A stretch of DNA of 64,000 nucleotides from Ditibartonella apihabitans. Lineage in GTDB: Bacteria > Pseudomonadota > Alphaproteobacteria > Rhizobiales > Rhizobiaceae. Below, piece by piece: positions 51,968-64,000 of this stretch; positions within the stretch are counted from its first letter, which is position 1, and every line of letters starts with the position of its first letter. The notes beneath the pieces are model-generated. The model had not been told where the DNA came from. It saw nothing but the letters and a program-made list of their open reading frames with translations, and did not search any database. The stretch spans positions 496,001 through 560,000 of the forward strand of contig NZ_CP015820.1 in the NCBI RefSeq assembly GCF_002007485.1, read 5' to 3'. The position numbers and the translations under genes are program-made.

Positions 51968-53107
51968 ATGACCGGATGTGAAATAACAGCCAATGCAATC
52001 AAAGATTTTTTTGGCAATAATCATTTACAAACTGTTTCAATTCCGATTTTGCAACCGGCTGAACCGTTTTTGGATATGGCAGGGGAAGATTTGCGCCGCC
52101 GCATTTTTATGACAGAAAATGAAAATGGCGACAGTCTGTGCTTGCGGCCTGAATTTACAATTCCTGTCTGCATCGAGCATATTAAAACAGGTGCAACAAC
52201 GCCACGCCGCTATGCTTATATAGGCGAAGTTTTCAGGCAGAGCCGCGCGGGCGAAAACGGCTTTTATCAGGCAGGCATTGAAGATTTGGGAGATGTCGAC
52301 GAGGCAAATGCCGATGCACGCACACTTCATGATGCGTCGGCCTTATTACAGCATATATCGACGAATATCGACTATACCATATTTCTGGGCGATCAGAATG
52401 TTTTTGCTTCTGTGCTTCAGGGCTTGGGGCTTGTTCCGACATGGCAAAAAAGGCTGTTGCGCAGTTTTGGTAATGCCAAACAATTACGCGATCTTTTGCA
52501 TATTCTGGCTGAACCCAAAAGCGAACAAAGCTTGCCGGACAATCTTATGAAATTGGTCGAAGCACAAGATGAGTCGGAATTGACAAATTACATAGAGGAA
52601 GAAATGCTTGATGCGGGCATTTCCCCGTCGGCAGGACGCAGTCCGACAGAAATTGCAAGAAGGCTGTTGGAAAAACAGCTTTTATCTTCAGTAAAACTTA
52701 CAAAACCGGTTCTCGAAGCTTTGGAAGAATTTTTGGCAATTCGCTTGCCCCTTGATGACGCGGAAGACGCACTTTTCGATTTCGGGAAAAAATATGAATT
52801 GGTGAGCGATCAGTTTCTGATGCCGTTCAAGGCAAGAAATCGCGCTTTTTTAAATAAAGGGATCAAGCTTGAAGCTGTTGAATATGACGCAGCTTTCGGC
52901 CGCCCGCTTGACTATTATACCGGTTTTGTTTTTGAAATTCGTAAGAATAGTGGTGATGTCGTCATCGGTGGTGGACGTTATAATCGTTTGATGACAATGC
53001 TGGGCGCCGATCGACCGATACCGGCTGTCGGTTTTTCGGTTTGGCTTGACAGGCTCATGAAAGATGAAGAAAGCACAATCGGGTTTCAAAAGGGGCAAGG
53101 GAAATAG
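51968..53107 (+). CDS. hisZ: ATP phosphoribosyltransferase regulatory subunit
   Basis: This HisRS-like paralogue (about 379 residues from ATG 51968; an in-frame GTG lies at 51950) keeps the class II fold, including [14 protein letters not shown] and [14 protein letters not shown], but lacks a full anticodon-binding domain. HisZ forms the regulatory subunit with the short HisG and provides histidine feedback. The 2-nt gap to hisG and the short HisG (233 aa) next door make the assignment firm. Confidence 0.94.
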   Translation: MTGCEITANAIKDFFGNNHLQTVSIPILQPAEPFLDMAGEDLRRRIFMTENENGDSLCLRPEFTIPVCIEHIKTGATTPRRYAYIGEVFRQSRAGENGFYQAGIEDLGDVDEANADARTLHDASALLQHISTNIDYTIFLGDQNVFASVLQGLGLVPTWQKRLLRSFGNAKQLRDLLHILAEPKSEQSLPDNLMKLVEAQDESELTNYIEEEMLDAGISPSAGRSPTEIARRLLEKQLLSSVKLTKPVLEALEEFLAIRLPLDDAEDALFDFGKKYELVSDQFLMPFKARNRAFLNKGIKLEAVEYDAAFGRPLDYYTGFVFEIRKNSGDVVIGGGRYNRLMTMLGADRPIPAVGFSVWLDRLMKDEESTIGFQKGQGK

Positions 53108-53109
53108 TT

Positions 53110-53811
53110 ATGACAATTACACTTGCACTTCCATCTAAAGGCCGTCTTAAAGATAAGACATTGGAAACCTTGAAAGCCGCCGGTTATGAGATTGTTCTTG
53201 GCGATAATGACCGTAACTATCGGGCGGCGGTCGCCAATGACAAGAATATTGATATTCTTTTTCTATCGGCTTCCGAAATTGCCCGCGAACTTGGCTACGG
53301 GAATGTTGATCTCGGGGTTACAGGGCAAGATTTGATAAACGAAACACTGGCTCATCCGGAAACAAAAGTAAAAGTTGAAGTTCCGCTCGGTTTCGGCTTT
53401 GCCGATGTGGTGGTTGCTGTTCCTGATGTCTGGCATGATGTTGTAACAATGGCCGACCTTGATGACGTTGCGGCCGAATTTCGTCAACGGCATGGAAGGC
53501 GGCTTCGTATTGCAACAAAATTCTGGCGTTTGACACAGCAGTTCTTTTCACAAAAACACGGAATACAAGTCTATCGCATTGTCGAAAGCCTCGGGGCAAC
53601 TGAAGGGGCACCGGCGGCCGGTTCGGCTGATATGATTGTCGATATAACCTCTACCGGAGAGACGCTCAGGGCAAACAAGCTCAAGATATTGGAAGACGGG
53701 GTTATATTGAAGTCACAGGCATCGCTCGTTTCGGCATTGAGAAGCCGCGAGAAGACGGAAGTTCAAGAAGTTATCAAAAAATTGGGCAAAATTGTTCCCG
53801 CTCAAAACTGA
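53110..53811 (+). CDS. hisG: ATP phosphoribosyltransferase, short form catalytic subunit
   Basis: The 233-residue protein lacks the C-terminal ACT-like domain of the long form, so it belongs to the HisG-S type that needs HisZ. Motifs include [15 protein letters not shown] at the N terminus and the PRPP-binding region [16 protein letters not shown]. It catalyses the first step of histidine biosynthesis. It is the last gene of the hisS-hisZ-hisG unit. Confidence 0.96.
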   Translation: MTITLALPSKGRLKDKTLETLKAAGYEIVLGDNDRNYRAAVANDKNIDILFLSASEIARELGYGNVDLGVTGQDLINETLAHPETKVKVEVPLGFGFADVVVAVPDVWHDVVTMADLDDVAAEFRQRHGRRLRIATKFWRLTQQFFSQKHGIQVYRIVESLGATEGAPAAGSADMIVDITSTGETLRANKLKILEDGVILKSQASLVSALRSREKTEVQEVIKKLGKIVPAQN

Positions 53812-53851
53812 AATTTGAACGAGATTGATTGCGGAAACTTGTTTTTTTAAA

Positions 53852-54028
53852 TCAAACGATAGCATCCAGCGCGTCGATGCCTGCCATATCGAAAAATATA
53901 AATGTCATAAAGACAAGTAATATCACAAGGATGACAGCTGCAACCAGCAAAACAAAAAAACGCGATCTAATGCGGCGTTTTTCCATTGAAGCCGGATCAG
54001 AATTATCGGCTTTGAGATTAGTCGTCAT
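53852..54028 (-). CDS. 58-residue single-pass membrane protein
   Basis: An ATG at 54028 overlaps the end of the preceding small gene (the sequence ATGACGACTAA contains both), giving translational coupling. The product has a charged N terminus (ASMEKRRIRSRFF) and one clear membrane helix (about 24-46; VLLVAAVILVILLVFMTFIF), ending GIDALDAIV. It is too short for ordinary gene calls but has the composition of a real membrane protein. Function unknown; the pairing with a ribbon-helix-helix-like protein is notable. Confidence 0.65.
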   Translation of the reverse strand: MTTNLKADNSDPASMEKRRIRSRFFVLLVAAVILVILLVFMTFIFFDMAGIDALDAIV

Positions 54029-54215
54029 TGCTGGAGTTTAAACGGTCCGGACTCGTCCCTACACCCGGTTCTCGACCCAAATAGCCCAATTCCTGAAGCG
54101 ATTTTTTTAAAAAAAACTCGACAGCTTGAGCTTCGCTTTTAATCTTATGATTATCACGCAGGAAATTTTGCAAAGCTGTCAATGTTTGTGCGTCAAGATT
54201 GAACGAAATACCCAT
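54018..54215 (-). CDS. Small ribbon-helix-helix-like protein
   Basis: The ATG at 54215 is preceded by AGAGG at 5 nt; an ORF start at 54248 is within the terminator hairpin and unlikely. The 65-residue protein (MGISFNLDAQTLTALQNFL opening) has a short beta strand followed by two helices, like CopG/Arc-type DNA-binding proteins, and a proline-rich tail. It overlaps the 58-residue membrane protein gene. It might be a small regulator or, with its partner, a two-gene module of unknown type. No toxin or antitoxin motif was recognised. Confidence 0.6.
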   Translation of the reverse strand: MGISFNLDAQTLTALQNFLRDNHKIKSEAQAVEFFLKKSLQELGYLGREPGVGTSPDRLNSSNDD

Positions 54216-54230
54216 ATAGACCTCTTGAAT

Positions 54231-54264
54231 AAAAAAGGCTCCTGCCAAGATATGCAGGAGCCTT
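54231..54264 (-). terminator. Rho-independent terminator after the peroxiredoxin gene
   Basis: AAGGCTCCTGC pairs with GCAGGAGCCTT around an 8-nt loop, with a T-run (six T, then ATTC) on the minus strand. It ends the peroxiredoxin transcript before the small ribbon-helix-helix gene. Confidence 0.88.
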
Positions 54265-54272
54265 GTTTGATA

Positions 54273-54803
54273 TTACTTTTCGCCCTTGAGGACTTTCAAA
54301 ATGTTCTGTGGTGAAGATTCACCATAAGGATCAGTCTCGCAGTTATCCGAGAAACCTTTTTCCTCAAACCATTTTTCAACAACACCATCTTTGACAACAG
54401 CAGCATAACGCCATGAACGCATGCCGAAACCCAAGTTGGATTTGTTGACGAGCATACCCATTTTACGAGTGAATTCGCCATTGCCATCAGGAATAAGCTT
54501 GATGTGCTGCAATTTGTTGTGTCTGCCCCAAGCATTCATAACGAAGGCATCATTGACAGCAAGGCAGTAAACTTCGTCAATGCCAAGCTTTTTGAATTCC
54601 GGATAAAGTTTTTCAAAATCCGGCAACTGATAGGTCGAGCATGTTGGGGTAAATGCGCCCGGCAAGGAGAACAATACTACGCGCTTGCCCTTGAAATATT
54701 CGTCTGTGTTGACATCTTGCCAACGGAACGGGTTTGAACCCCCAATAGATTCATCACGTACACGCGTATGAAATGTTACATTTGGAACTTTTTGTCCGAT
54801 CAT
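54273..54803 (-). CDS. Peroxiredoxin, Prx5/AhpE-like (thiol-specific antioxidant)
   Basis: The peroxidatic cysteine is C55 in PGAFTPTCS, the conserved tyrosine/glutamine region follows in STYQLPDF, and the 176-residue size fits the 1-Cys/2-Cys Prx5 group; an arginine in MRSWRYAAVV completes the active site. A possible resolving cysteine is C161 in FSDNCETDPYG. It reduces peroxides in the cytoplasm using thioredoxin or glutaredoxin. CAGGAG precedes its ATG. Confidence 0.93.
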   Translation of the reverse strand: MIGQKVPNVTFHTRVRDESIGGSNPFRWQDVNTDEYFKGKRVVLFSLPGAFTPTCSTYQLPDFEKLYPEFKKLGIDEVYCLAVNDAFVMNAWGRHNKLQHIKLIPDGNGEFTRKMGMLVNKSNLGFGMRSWRYAAVVKDGVVEKWFEEKGFSDNCETDPYGESSPQNILKVLKGEK

Positions 54804-54964
54804 TAATTTGCTCCTGTATTTTTATATCCTTCGGCCTGTCCGATAAGGCAGGCAGTGTGAGCCGGAATTCACATAAGAAAGGTAAGAGATCGGCCGTTAA
54901 CTTGCAAGCTCGCCCCCGAAAGATTGATAATTTTATACTCGATATTTTTGGTTAATCGCTTTAA

Positions 54965-56629
<1,665 letters not shown>

Positions 56630-56750
56630 GAATAAAAGGCGAGGGTTGAGGCAGGAATGTTCCTTCAAGATAAAGGATAGACCTTGCCTTTTCAGTTATC
56701 GCTTATCGCTCGCGGCAAGCCCTTTTTAAAATGGTAAATCAAATATAACA

Positions 56751-56780
56751 AAAAGCCCTGTAAATTTTTACAGGGCTTTT
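56751..56780. terminator. Bidirectional rho-independent terminator
   Basis: AAAAGCCCTGTAAA paired with TTTACAGGGCTTTT around a short loop, with A/T-rich flanks in both directions. It separates convergent pgm and fumC. Confidence 0.9.
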
Positions 56781-56832
56781 GAATTAAAGAAGCGAAAACA
56801 AACCGGAACGATAAACGTTCGTTTTGTTTAAT

Positions 56833-58221
56833 TCATTTCGGATGGATCATATTTTCCGGCTTGACCAGACGATTATAATCAGCCTCGGATACACCGGCCT
56901 TTAAAGCTTCTTCGCGCAGTGTTGTACCGTTTTTATGAGCAGTTTTCGCAATTTTTGCAGCTTTGTCATATCCGATTGCCGGAGCAAGTGCTGTAACCAG
57001 CATCAAGGATTTTTCGAGAAGATCATGGATGCGTGCTTCATTGGCTTTGATGCCTTTGACGCAATTATCTGCGAAAGAAACCATGCATTCCGACAAAATC
57101 TTGATCGATTGCAAAACATTGAATGCGATAACCGGTTTATAGACATTGAGCTCGAAATGTCCCTGACTTGCCGCAACTGTAACCGTGGTTTCATTGCCAA
57201 AAACCTGACAAGCAACCATAGTCATCGCTTCGCACTGGGTCGGGTTGACTTTGCCAGGCATAATCGAAGAGCCGGGCTCGTTTTCCGGCAAACTCAATTC
57301 ACCAAGTCCGCAGCGCGGGCCGGAGCCCAAAAGGCGAATATCATTGGCAATTTTGAAGAGATCGGTCGCCAAAGCGTTGAGACTGCCGTGGAAATTGGTA
57401 ATTGCGCCGTGGCTTGCCAGAGCTTCGAATTTGTTATCGGCCGTTTCGAATGCAACACCTGTAATGTCGGTCACTGCTTCGACGAAATCCTTGTCGAAAC
57501 CGATTGGAGCATTCAAACCGGTACCGACTGCCGTACCACCTTGTGCAAGTTTGAGAACATCTTGCAGTGCCGCTTCAATGCGTTTTCTATTATGTTCGAG
57601 CGCTGCACGGTAACCTGAAAATTCCTGTCCCAGCGTAATCGGGGTGGCATCCTGTGTGTGGGTGCGACCGATTTTGATAATTTTGGAAAATTCTTTTTCC
57701 TTATCCTTCAACGCGATCGTCAGATGGTCGATTGCCGGAAAAAGTTTATTGATGGTCTCTAAAGCTGTCGAGATATGAATGGCTGTCGGAAATGAGTCGT
57801 TTGATGACTGGCTCATATTGACGTGGTCATTGGGGTGAACAGGCTTTTTTGATCCCATTTCCCCGCCGAGCATCTCGATAGCACGGTTAGCAATGACTTC
57901 ATTGACATTCATATTGGTTTGCGTACCCGAGCCGGTCTGCCAGACGACGAGAGGAAAATTGTCGTCAAGTTTGCCGTCAATAACTTCATCGGCTGCTGCA
58001 ATAATTGCTTTGCCTAAGTCCGGCGAAAGCTTTTTCGCTTTCATATTGGCCATGGCTGCTGCTTTTTTGATAAGCCCCAAGGCGTGAATGAGCGGGAGAG
58101 GCTGCCTTTCGCCGCCAATCTTGAAATTGTGCAAAGAGCGTTCTGTTTGTGCCCCCCAATAATGGTCAGCAGGAACCTCGATCGGACCGAATGTATCCGT
58201 TTCTGTGCGGGTCTTTACCAT
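56833..58221 (-). CDS. fumC: Class II fumarate hydratase
   Basis: The 462-residue protein has the superfamily signature [15 protein letters not shown] (serine loop) and the substrate-site segments [12 protein letters not shown] and [10 protein letters not shown]. It catalyses fumarate/malate interconversion in the TCA cycle without an iron-sulfur cluster. AGAGGAG precedes its ATG. Convergent with pgm. Confidence 0.97.
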   Translation of the reverse strand: MVKTRTETDTFGPIEVPADHYWGAQTERSLHNFKIGGERQPLPLIHALGLIKKAAAMANMKAKKLSPDLGKAIIAAADEVIDGKLDDNFPLVVWQTGSGTQTNMNVNEVIANRAIEMLGGEMGSKKPVHPNDHVNMSQSSNDSFPTAIHISTALETINKLFPAIDHLTIALKDKEKEFSKIIKIGRTHTQDATPITLGQEFSGYRAALEHNRKRIEAALQDVLKLAQGGTAVGTGLNAPIGFDKDFVEAVTDITGVAFETADNKFEALASHGAITNFHGSLNALATDLFKIANDIRLLGSGPRCGLGELSLPENEPGSSIMPGKVNPTQCEAMTMVACQVFGNETTVTVAASQGHFELNVYKPVIAFNVLQSIKILSECMVSFADNCVKGIKANEARIHDLLEKSLMLVTALAPAIGYDKAAKIAKTAHKNGTTLREEALKAGVSEADYNRLVKPENMIHPK

Positions 58222-58487
58222 GATAAAACTCCTCTGTGGTTGAGGAGACGATAGACCAAGAGAGCCAATGAGAAAAGGCCTTAAACAGGATGAGATCTAT
58301 TTCTTGAACGTGTTTTTAAACATATTTTGGTGAAAAAAAAACGAAGTTTGGAATAAAACATAGATGACCATAACGGGATTGTTAAAATCCGGCGGATTTT
58401 TTTTCCGATATTTTGACTTCCGATGGCAAAAACCGCCGCTAAAACAAATTATCGAGATAAAAACGGATTTTTAGAGGGGGAAGATAA

Positions 58488-58574
58488 ATGGACGGGAACC
58501 ATCTCCGGCTAAAAGAACAATTTGAAAATCAGCTTGTCGAATATCTCGGCTTGTTTAATATCCGTATCGGATGA
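58488..58574 (+). CDS. Possible 28-residue small protein
   Basis: An ATG at 58488 has an unusually strong purine-rich ribosome-binding site (AGAGGGGGAAGA) and opens a 28-codon frame (MDGNHLRLKEQFENQLVEYL opening) to TGA. It lies in the otherwise empty 499-bp gap between fumC and groEL (58222-58720), transcribed opposite to both. It may be a real small protein, or the 5' remnant of a truncated gene. Nothing else in the gap looks coding. Confidence 0.35.
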   Translation: MDGNHLRLKEQFENQLVEYLGLFNIRIG

Positions 58575-58669
58575 ATTGTTTGGTCGCGTTTTAAAATCGC
58601 GATAAGCTGAAAAATTAGCCCCTGATAGAATAATGGCGAATTTGTTATTCGCGCGTTTTATTATGATTT

Positions 58670-58696
58670 AAAATAAAAACGGGCCCGAAGGCCCGT
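58670..58696 (-). terminator. Rho-independent terminator of the groESL operon
   Basis: ACGGGC and GCCCGT form a GC-rich stem around a CGAA-type loop, followed on the minus strand by TTTTTATTTT. It lies 25 nt after the groEL stop. Confidence 0.88.
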
Positions 58697-58720
58697 TCAT
58701 TAATGTTGTCTAAGACTTTA

Positions 58721-60355
<1,635 letters not shown>

Positions 60356-60416
60356 TTAATATATCTCCTTGGGAATTATCCCGGAATTGTTTTTAAAATT
60401 TATGGGAAAATGGCTA

Positions 60417-60713
60417 TCAGCCGAGAATACCCATAATGTCGGATTCTTTCATAATCAGAACGTCTTCGCCATCAAGCTTGACTTCCGTTCCTGACCATTT
60501 GCCAAAGAGAACGCGGTCGCCTGCTTTAACGTCAAGAGCAACGAGCTTGCCGCTTTCATCACGTGCACCCGGACCTACAGCGAGAACTTCGCCTTCCTGT
60601 GGCTTTTCTTTGGCTGTATCTGGGATGATGATCCCACCTGCGGTTTTTTCTTCTGATTCAACCCGACGAACGACTACGCGATCGTGTAATGGGCGGAATT
60701 TGGTTTTTGCCAT
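60417..60713 (-). CDS. groES: Co-chaperonin GroES (10 kDa)
   Basis: The 98-residue protein has the [20 protein letters not shown] opening with the mobile-loop region and the C-terminal [14 protein letters not shown]. It caps GroEL. First gene of the operon, 63 bp from the CIRCE element. Confidence 0.99.
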   Translation of the reverse strand: MAKTKFRPLHDRVVVRRVESEEKTAGGIIIPDTAKEKPQEGEVLAVGPGARDESGKLVALDVKAGDRVLFGKWSGTEVKLDGEDVLIMKESDIMGILG

Positions 60714-60775
60714 GTCTTGAACCCTTAAAATGTTTAACTTTAATTAAACTCGATTTCGTTGAGGTATTTCCTCGA

Positions 60776-60802
60776 TTAGCACTCTCGATGAGAGAGTGCT
60801 AA
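60776..60802. promoter_or_regulatory. CIRCE element (HrcA operator)
   Basis: TTAGCACTC (60776-60784), 9 bp, GAGTGCTAA (60794-60802): an exact match to the HrcA-binding inverted repeat. Located before groES, so HrcA represses the operon and heat relieves it. A heat-shock sigma factor may add control, which the sequence does not show clearly. Confidence 0.95.
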
Positions 60803-61275
60803 CTCATGAGAACAGATAAAAATTGCCCCCTATAATGTCAAGAAGGTGGTTTTAATTTTTAGTGAATTGGCTTCTAGGAACTTTGTTCCTTCAACGCAAA
60901 AAGACGCGCGCAAAAAGCCGCATGTTGTGGAACATTGATGAAAAGAGATCGGACAGCGCTTAAAAAATGCGGCCCGATCGAGTTTGTCTAAAGGAGCAAA
61001 AATTCAAACAAATATATAAGCTTCAATGGGTTAAACACATAAGGCTAGAGATATTTTTCTAACGTTTGGATGTCTTATCGCAAATTTAAAAAGGAAACTT
61101 ACTTTAACGCCAATAATCGGAATAGCCACTCAAATGACGAGAATAACGATCGTAACAAGATTCATCCTGTCCTTGTGCAAAAGGTTAAAAAAGAATGAAT
61201 TATTCACAAGCATAGCTACTCGGATTGTTACATTTTTAAGTTTCCACAGTCAGGATTCGCTCTATTCGGGATCCG
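60803..61275. other. Intergenic region between groES promoter and the NFU gene
   Basis: This 473-bp stretch must hold the groESL promoter at its left edge. It contains the short palindrome GGAACTTTGTTCC (about 60877-60889). The 71-codon frame at 61134-61349 (+) overlaps the NFU gene antisense and is not supported. No RNA gene was recognised. Confidence 0.35.
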
Positions 61276-61851
61276 TCACGTGGGGTATTCCTCAACGCCT
61301 GCAACTTCCGGAACGAAATGACGCAAAAGATTTTCGATTCCATGTTTGAGGGTTGCTGTTGAAGCCGGACACCCCGAGCAAGAACCACGCATGTTCAAAT
61401 AGACAACACCGTGCTCGAAACCGCGGAACGTGATATCACCACCATCATTGGCCACAGCAGGACGAACCCGTGTTTCGATAAGCTCCTTGATCGTGTCAAC
61501 GAGATCTTTATCTTCGTCAGAGAAAAACTCTTCTCCAACCGGTACATCGGGCACATCATTGACATGCGCTGCCATGATTGGACTATTGGACATGAAATGT
61601 TCCATAATAGTTCCCAATATTGCAGGTTTCAGATGCTGCCATTCCGTGTTGTCTTTTGTGACTGTGATGAAATCATAGCCGAAAAAAACGCCGGTAACAC
61701 CGGGAATAGCGAAAAGTTTGGAAGCAAGAGGCGAACGTTCGGATGCGTCTTCTTTGTCACGGAATTCGGCAACGCCTTCTTCCAATACAACCCGCCCCGG
61801 CAGGAATTTTAGTGTTGCGGGATTGGGCGTGGTTTCTGTCTGGATGAACAT
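61276..61851 (-). CDS. NFU-type iron-sulfur cluster carrier protein
   Basis: The 191-residue protein has an N-terminal NFU-associated domain (FIQTETTPNPATLKFLPG opening) and a C-terminal NifU-like domain with the cluster-binding C158-S-G-C161 (GSCSGCPAS). It transfers Fe-S clusters to targets in the cytoplasm. AAAGGAAA precedes its ATG. It lies downstream of the universal stress protein gene in the same direction, as in relatives. Confidence 0.94.
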   Translation of the reverse strand: MFIQTETTPNPATLKFLPGRVVLEEGVAEFRDKEDASERSPLASKLFAIPGVTGVFFGYDFITVTKDNTEWQHLKPAILGTIMEHFMSNSPIMAAHVNDVPDVPVGEEFFSDEDKDLVDTIKELIETRVRPAVANDGGDITFRGFEHGVVYLNMRGSCSGCPASTATLKHGIENLLRHFVPEVAGVEEYPT

Positions 61852-62019
61852 ATAATTTCCTTTTCATGGTCAAGGCATGCAAGGTGCATTATTCAATTAC
61901 CTTTATATGCTGCTTTAAGGAACAAAAATTCAAGAGGCAAGTCAGGCCTTCAAAATGATATTACAGTGAAGAGCTTCTTTTTACGAAAAGTTTTGTTTCT
62001 AATCGTGCGGAAAAAATGG

Positions 62020-62511
62020 TCAGGCGACGGAATCGATGTCTTCCGCACTCAAACCATCGGGAATAATTGTAACAGGAATGGGAAACGCGCTTCCTTTTGC
62101 CGCAATGGACTGCACAAGAGGCCCTGGTCCTTCAGCCCCCGATCCGGCCGCAAGCACAAGAACCGCAATATCCTGATCACTTTCAATAAGCTTGACGATT
62201 TCAGCAGCCTTTTGCCCCTCGCAAATTTTGGTTTCCGTCTCTATCCCTAGATTTTCCCTTACCTCTGCAGAAATTGCCGATAAGGTCTGGCGCGCCTGCT
62301 CATGGGATTCAGCGCGCATAATATCACCAACACCAAGGAAATGCTGGAATTCCGAACTGTCGATAACATAAAGCAAAATCAACCTTCCGCCGGTGTTTTT
62401 TGCCCGCCTTGATGCGTAGGCGACAGCACGGCGGCATTCCGGTGTCTCATCAATAATTGCCAGAAATTTTCGCTTATGACCGTATTGGCGACTTAATCGT
62501 TTTGATAACAT
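62020..62511 (-). CDS. Universal stress protein (UspA family)
   Basis: The 163-residue alpha/beta protein begins its Usp domain with FLAIIDETPECRRAV and ends with the nucleotide-loop-like VLAAGSGAEGPGPLVQ and FPIPVTIIP. It probably binds ATP or a related ligand in stress. It starts 6 nt after the HWE kinase stop, so the two are co-transcribed, and the NFU gene follows after 168 nt. Confidence 0.9.
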   Translation of the reverse strand: MLSKRLSRQYGHKRKFLAIIDETPECRRAVAYASRRAKNTGGRLILLYVIDSSEFQHFLGVGDIMRAESHEQARQTLSAISAEVRENLGIETETKICEGQKAAEIVKLIESDQDIAVLVLAAGSGAEGPGPLVQSIAAKGSAFPIPVTIIPDGLSAEDIDSVA

Positions 62512-62517
62512 GTCTGT

Positions 62518-63594
62518 TCACCTGCTGGCAGCATTATCGGGAGCGAGCTGAATATGGCATATCAGCCCCTTAGGCGCATAATCAATTTTCACGTCATTAT
62601 GCGGATTATAGCTCAAACTCCGTTCAATCAGCGTTGAACCGAACCCCTTTTTATGATGGGAGGAAATTTCAGGTCCGTCGCTTTCACTCCACTTCAGATT
62701 GATAATTCCGTCTTTCGAGAGAGACCAATTCACCGAAACATGGCCGGAGGCAACCGAAAGCGCTCCATATTTGATCGCATTGGTCATAAGCTCGTGAAGC
62801 GTTAAAGCAAGCGCCAGCGCCGCCTTTTCCGATACATTGACCTTGGGGCCACCGATTTTGATATTGCCATAAGTTTCCATGGCAACTGCCATAGTATTTT
62901 CAACAAGTATCTTGAGGTCGCTTTTTTTCCCGCTATCCTCTTTCAAAGTGCTTTGCGCCTCGGCAATTGCTCTGAGTCTTGCCCCCACTTTTTCGCTCGC
63001 ACTTTCAAGATCGGAGCTGCTCTTGAGTGTTTGTGCAACCACCGCATTGACCATGGCCAAAATATTTTTAACGCGGTGGGCCGATTCGCCGGCAAGGATA
63101 TGTAACTGGTTTTCGAAATTGATGCGTTCTGTGATATCAATGCCCTGAACATAGATACCGATAACCTCACCATCGCTATTCTTGATCGGTTGATGGATGA
63201 AATCGACATAATGCAAAACAGGTTCTTCGCTGCCCGGTCGTTCAATGAGAAGCGGGACACTTGCACCACGGAACGGCTCTTTGGTTTCCCAAACCTGATC
63301 AAGAAGAGCAATGAAGCCTTGTCGGGGAATTTCCGGCATGGCTTCCGCGACGGTACGCCCGATTAATTCTCTGCTACCGACAAGTTCCATAAAGGCATTG
63401 TTGACAAGATAAAAACGATGATCCCGATTGAGCAAAACTATGACAAAGCCCGGTGCCTGCTGGACAAGGTCTTTTAAAAAATCGATTTCGGCAATAAAGC
63501 GGGAACGCTCGCCTTCAAGCTTATCGTGGAACTCCGGTTTGGTAGTCTTGTTATTGTCTGTTTTTCTATTTTCGGTTTTTAAAGAAAACGTCAC
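62518..63594 (-). CDS. PAS-domain HWE/HisKA_2-family sensor histidine kinase
   Basis: The start is placed at GTG 63594 (GGAA 7 nt upstream) rather than TTG 63606. The protein has a coiled lead-in, one PAS domain (about 40-160; VLLNRDHRFYLVNNAFMELV) with a PAC tail, then the H-box ESAHRVKNILAMVNAVVAQT and an HWE-type ATPase domain with LHELMTNAIKYGAL. There is no membrane segment, so it senses a cytoplasmic signal through PAS. In alphaproteobacteria HWE kinases often feed the PhyR-EcfG general stress response, and the coupled universal stress protein gene fits; no PhyR or EcfG gene is in the window. Confidence 0.9.
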   Translation of the reverse strand: MTFSLKTENRKTDNNKTTKPEFHDKLEGERSRFIAEIDFLKDLVQQAPGFVIVLLNRDHRFYLVNNAFMELVGSRELIGRTVAEAMPEIPRQGFIALLDQVWETKEPFRGASVPLLIERPGSEEPVLHYVDFIHQPIKNSDGEVIGIYVQGIDITERINFENQLHILAGESAHRVKNILAMVNAVVAQTLKSSSDLESASEKVGARLRAIAEAQSTLKEDSGKKSDLKILVENTMAVAMETYGNIKIGGPKVNVSEKAALALALTLHELMTNAIKYGALSVASGHVSVNWSLSKDGIINLKWSESDGPEISSHHKKGFGSTLIERSLSYNPHNDVKIDYAPKGLICHIQLAPDNAASR

Positions 63595-63680
63595 ACAATA
63601 TTCCAATCGAAAATTGACACTATTTTCAAATTTAGTGCAATTCGCTTTTTGTGCAAACTATTTTTGGCGGCGGACTTCAA

Positions 63681-63713
63681 GATGAAGGTGCTTTTATTTA
63701 AAGCACCTTCATC
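63681..63713. repeat. Long inverted repeat after trpS
   Basis: GATGAAGGTGCTTT pairs with AAAGCACCTTCATC around a 5-nt loop, 17 nt after the trpS stop on the minus strand. The stem is strong but lacks a clear T-run, so it is a probable transcription end or mRNA 3' structure rather than a standard terminator. Confidence 0.5.
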
Positions 63714-63729
63714 ATCATTGTTTTGAAAC

Positions 63730-64000
63730 TCATCCTTGAAGGAAGCCCACAATATCGCGCACATGTTTCATTGTATCTTCGGCAAGAACGCTCGCACGTT
63801 CCGCACCTTCTCTTAAAACCTGATCAATATAGGAAGGCTCGTTATTGAGACGACGCAATTCTTCTGTAACCGGCGACAATTTGCTGACAGCCAAATCTAC
63901 AAGTGCAGGTTTGAATTCGGAAAACTGTTTACCGGCAAATTCTTCTATAACGGCTTTTTTGTCACATCCGGAAAGAGCTGCATAAATCCCTACGAGGTTA
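63730..64000 (-). CDS. trpS: Tryptophanyl-tRNA synthetase, C-terminal part (cut by window edge)
   Basis: The minus-strand frame ends at TGA 63730-63732 and is open to the window edge, giving the last about 89 residues. These read NLVGIYAALSG, then EFAGKQFSEFKPALVDLAV and the tail HVRDIVGFLQG, which match the C-terminal helical region of bacterial TrpRS. The catalytic domain lies outside the window. Neighbouring HWE kinase, universal stress protein and NFU genes run in the same direction. Confidence 0.9.
   Translation of the reverse strand, partial: NLVGIYAALSGCDKKAVIEEFAGKQFSEFKPALVDLAVSKLSPVTEELRRLNNEPSYIDQVLREGAERASVLAEDTMKHVRDIVGFLQG

Noticed and set aside
56935-57618. 227-codon plus-strand open frame inside fumC
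   Set aside because: Antisense shadow of fumC; no recognisable motif.

Overview
The window looks like chromosomal DNA of an alphaproteobacterium of the Rhizobiales (Hyphomicrobiales), close to Bartonellaceae/Brucellaceae. The signs are the hisS-hisZ-hisG block, the trpS / universal stress protein / NFU neighbourhood, a CIRCE-controlled groES-groEL operon, an HWE-family histidine kinase, a TauE exporter paired with a TIGR02186-type protein, and DNA that is AT-leaning by eye. The genus is inference; there is no rRNA marker. I see no tRNA, rRNA, CRISPR array, insertion sequence or prophage, so this is mostly stable chromosome with an accessory-rich first half.

Layout. 1-7.7 kb: a catabolic cluster (DapA-family aldolase, PuuC-like aldehyde dehydrogenase, PuuB/OrdL-like FAD oxidoreductase, MHS-family symporter, FCD-type GntR regulator, nitrilase-fold amidohydrolase), interrupted at 3.7-4.8 kb by decayed coding DNA that includes a pseudogene with an in-frame stop. 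Tandem FadR-type operators sit just before the symporter. 7.9-10.4 kb: a ThiXYZ-like pyrimidine ABC transporter. 10.7-14.3 kb: a LysR regulator divergent from a Tat-signal-bearing zinc alcohol dehydrogenase, a carboxymuconolactone-decarboxylase-family protein and a DUF2255 protein. 14.4-15.2 kb: a metallo-beta-lactamase-fold hydrolase.

15.4-26 kb is the most unusual part. A tightly overlapping minus-strand operon encodes an MtnX-like HAD phosphatase, an alpha/beta hydrolase, two half-size DMT transporters, a DegT-type PLP aminotransferase and a GlxA-type AraC regulator. Beside it lie an RstA/RstB-like two-component system, a coupled GNAT acyltransferase plus arginase-fold pair, and a class III aminotransferase. 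Together these look like the parts for making and exporting an amino-containing metabolite or lipid headgroup, but no characterised pathway that I recognise matches.

26-40 kb: a glutamine amidotransferase, the etfB-etfA-ETF:quinone oxidoreductase operon, an aldo/keto reductase, a second NMT1/THI5-like ABC transporter with a MaoC-like hydratase, a coiled-coil/membrane protein of unknown function, and TauE + TIGR02186. 40-50 kb: a ceramide-glucosyltransferase-like enzyme, the PdeM/Lhr-type DNA repair pair, a GT25 glycosyltransferase, small secreted or membrane proteins, xseA and tag. 50-64 kb is housekeeping: hisS-hisZ-hisG, peroxiredoxin, pgm, fumC, groESL, NFU, a universal stress protein, an HWE kinase and the 3' end of trpS. 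Several small genes (42, 58 and perhaps 28 residues) lie between larger ones.
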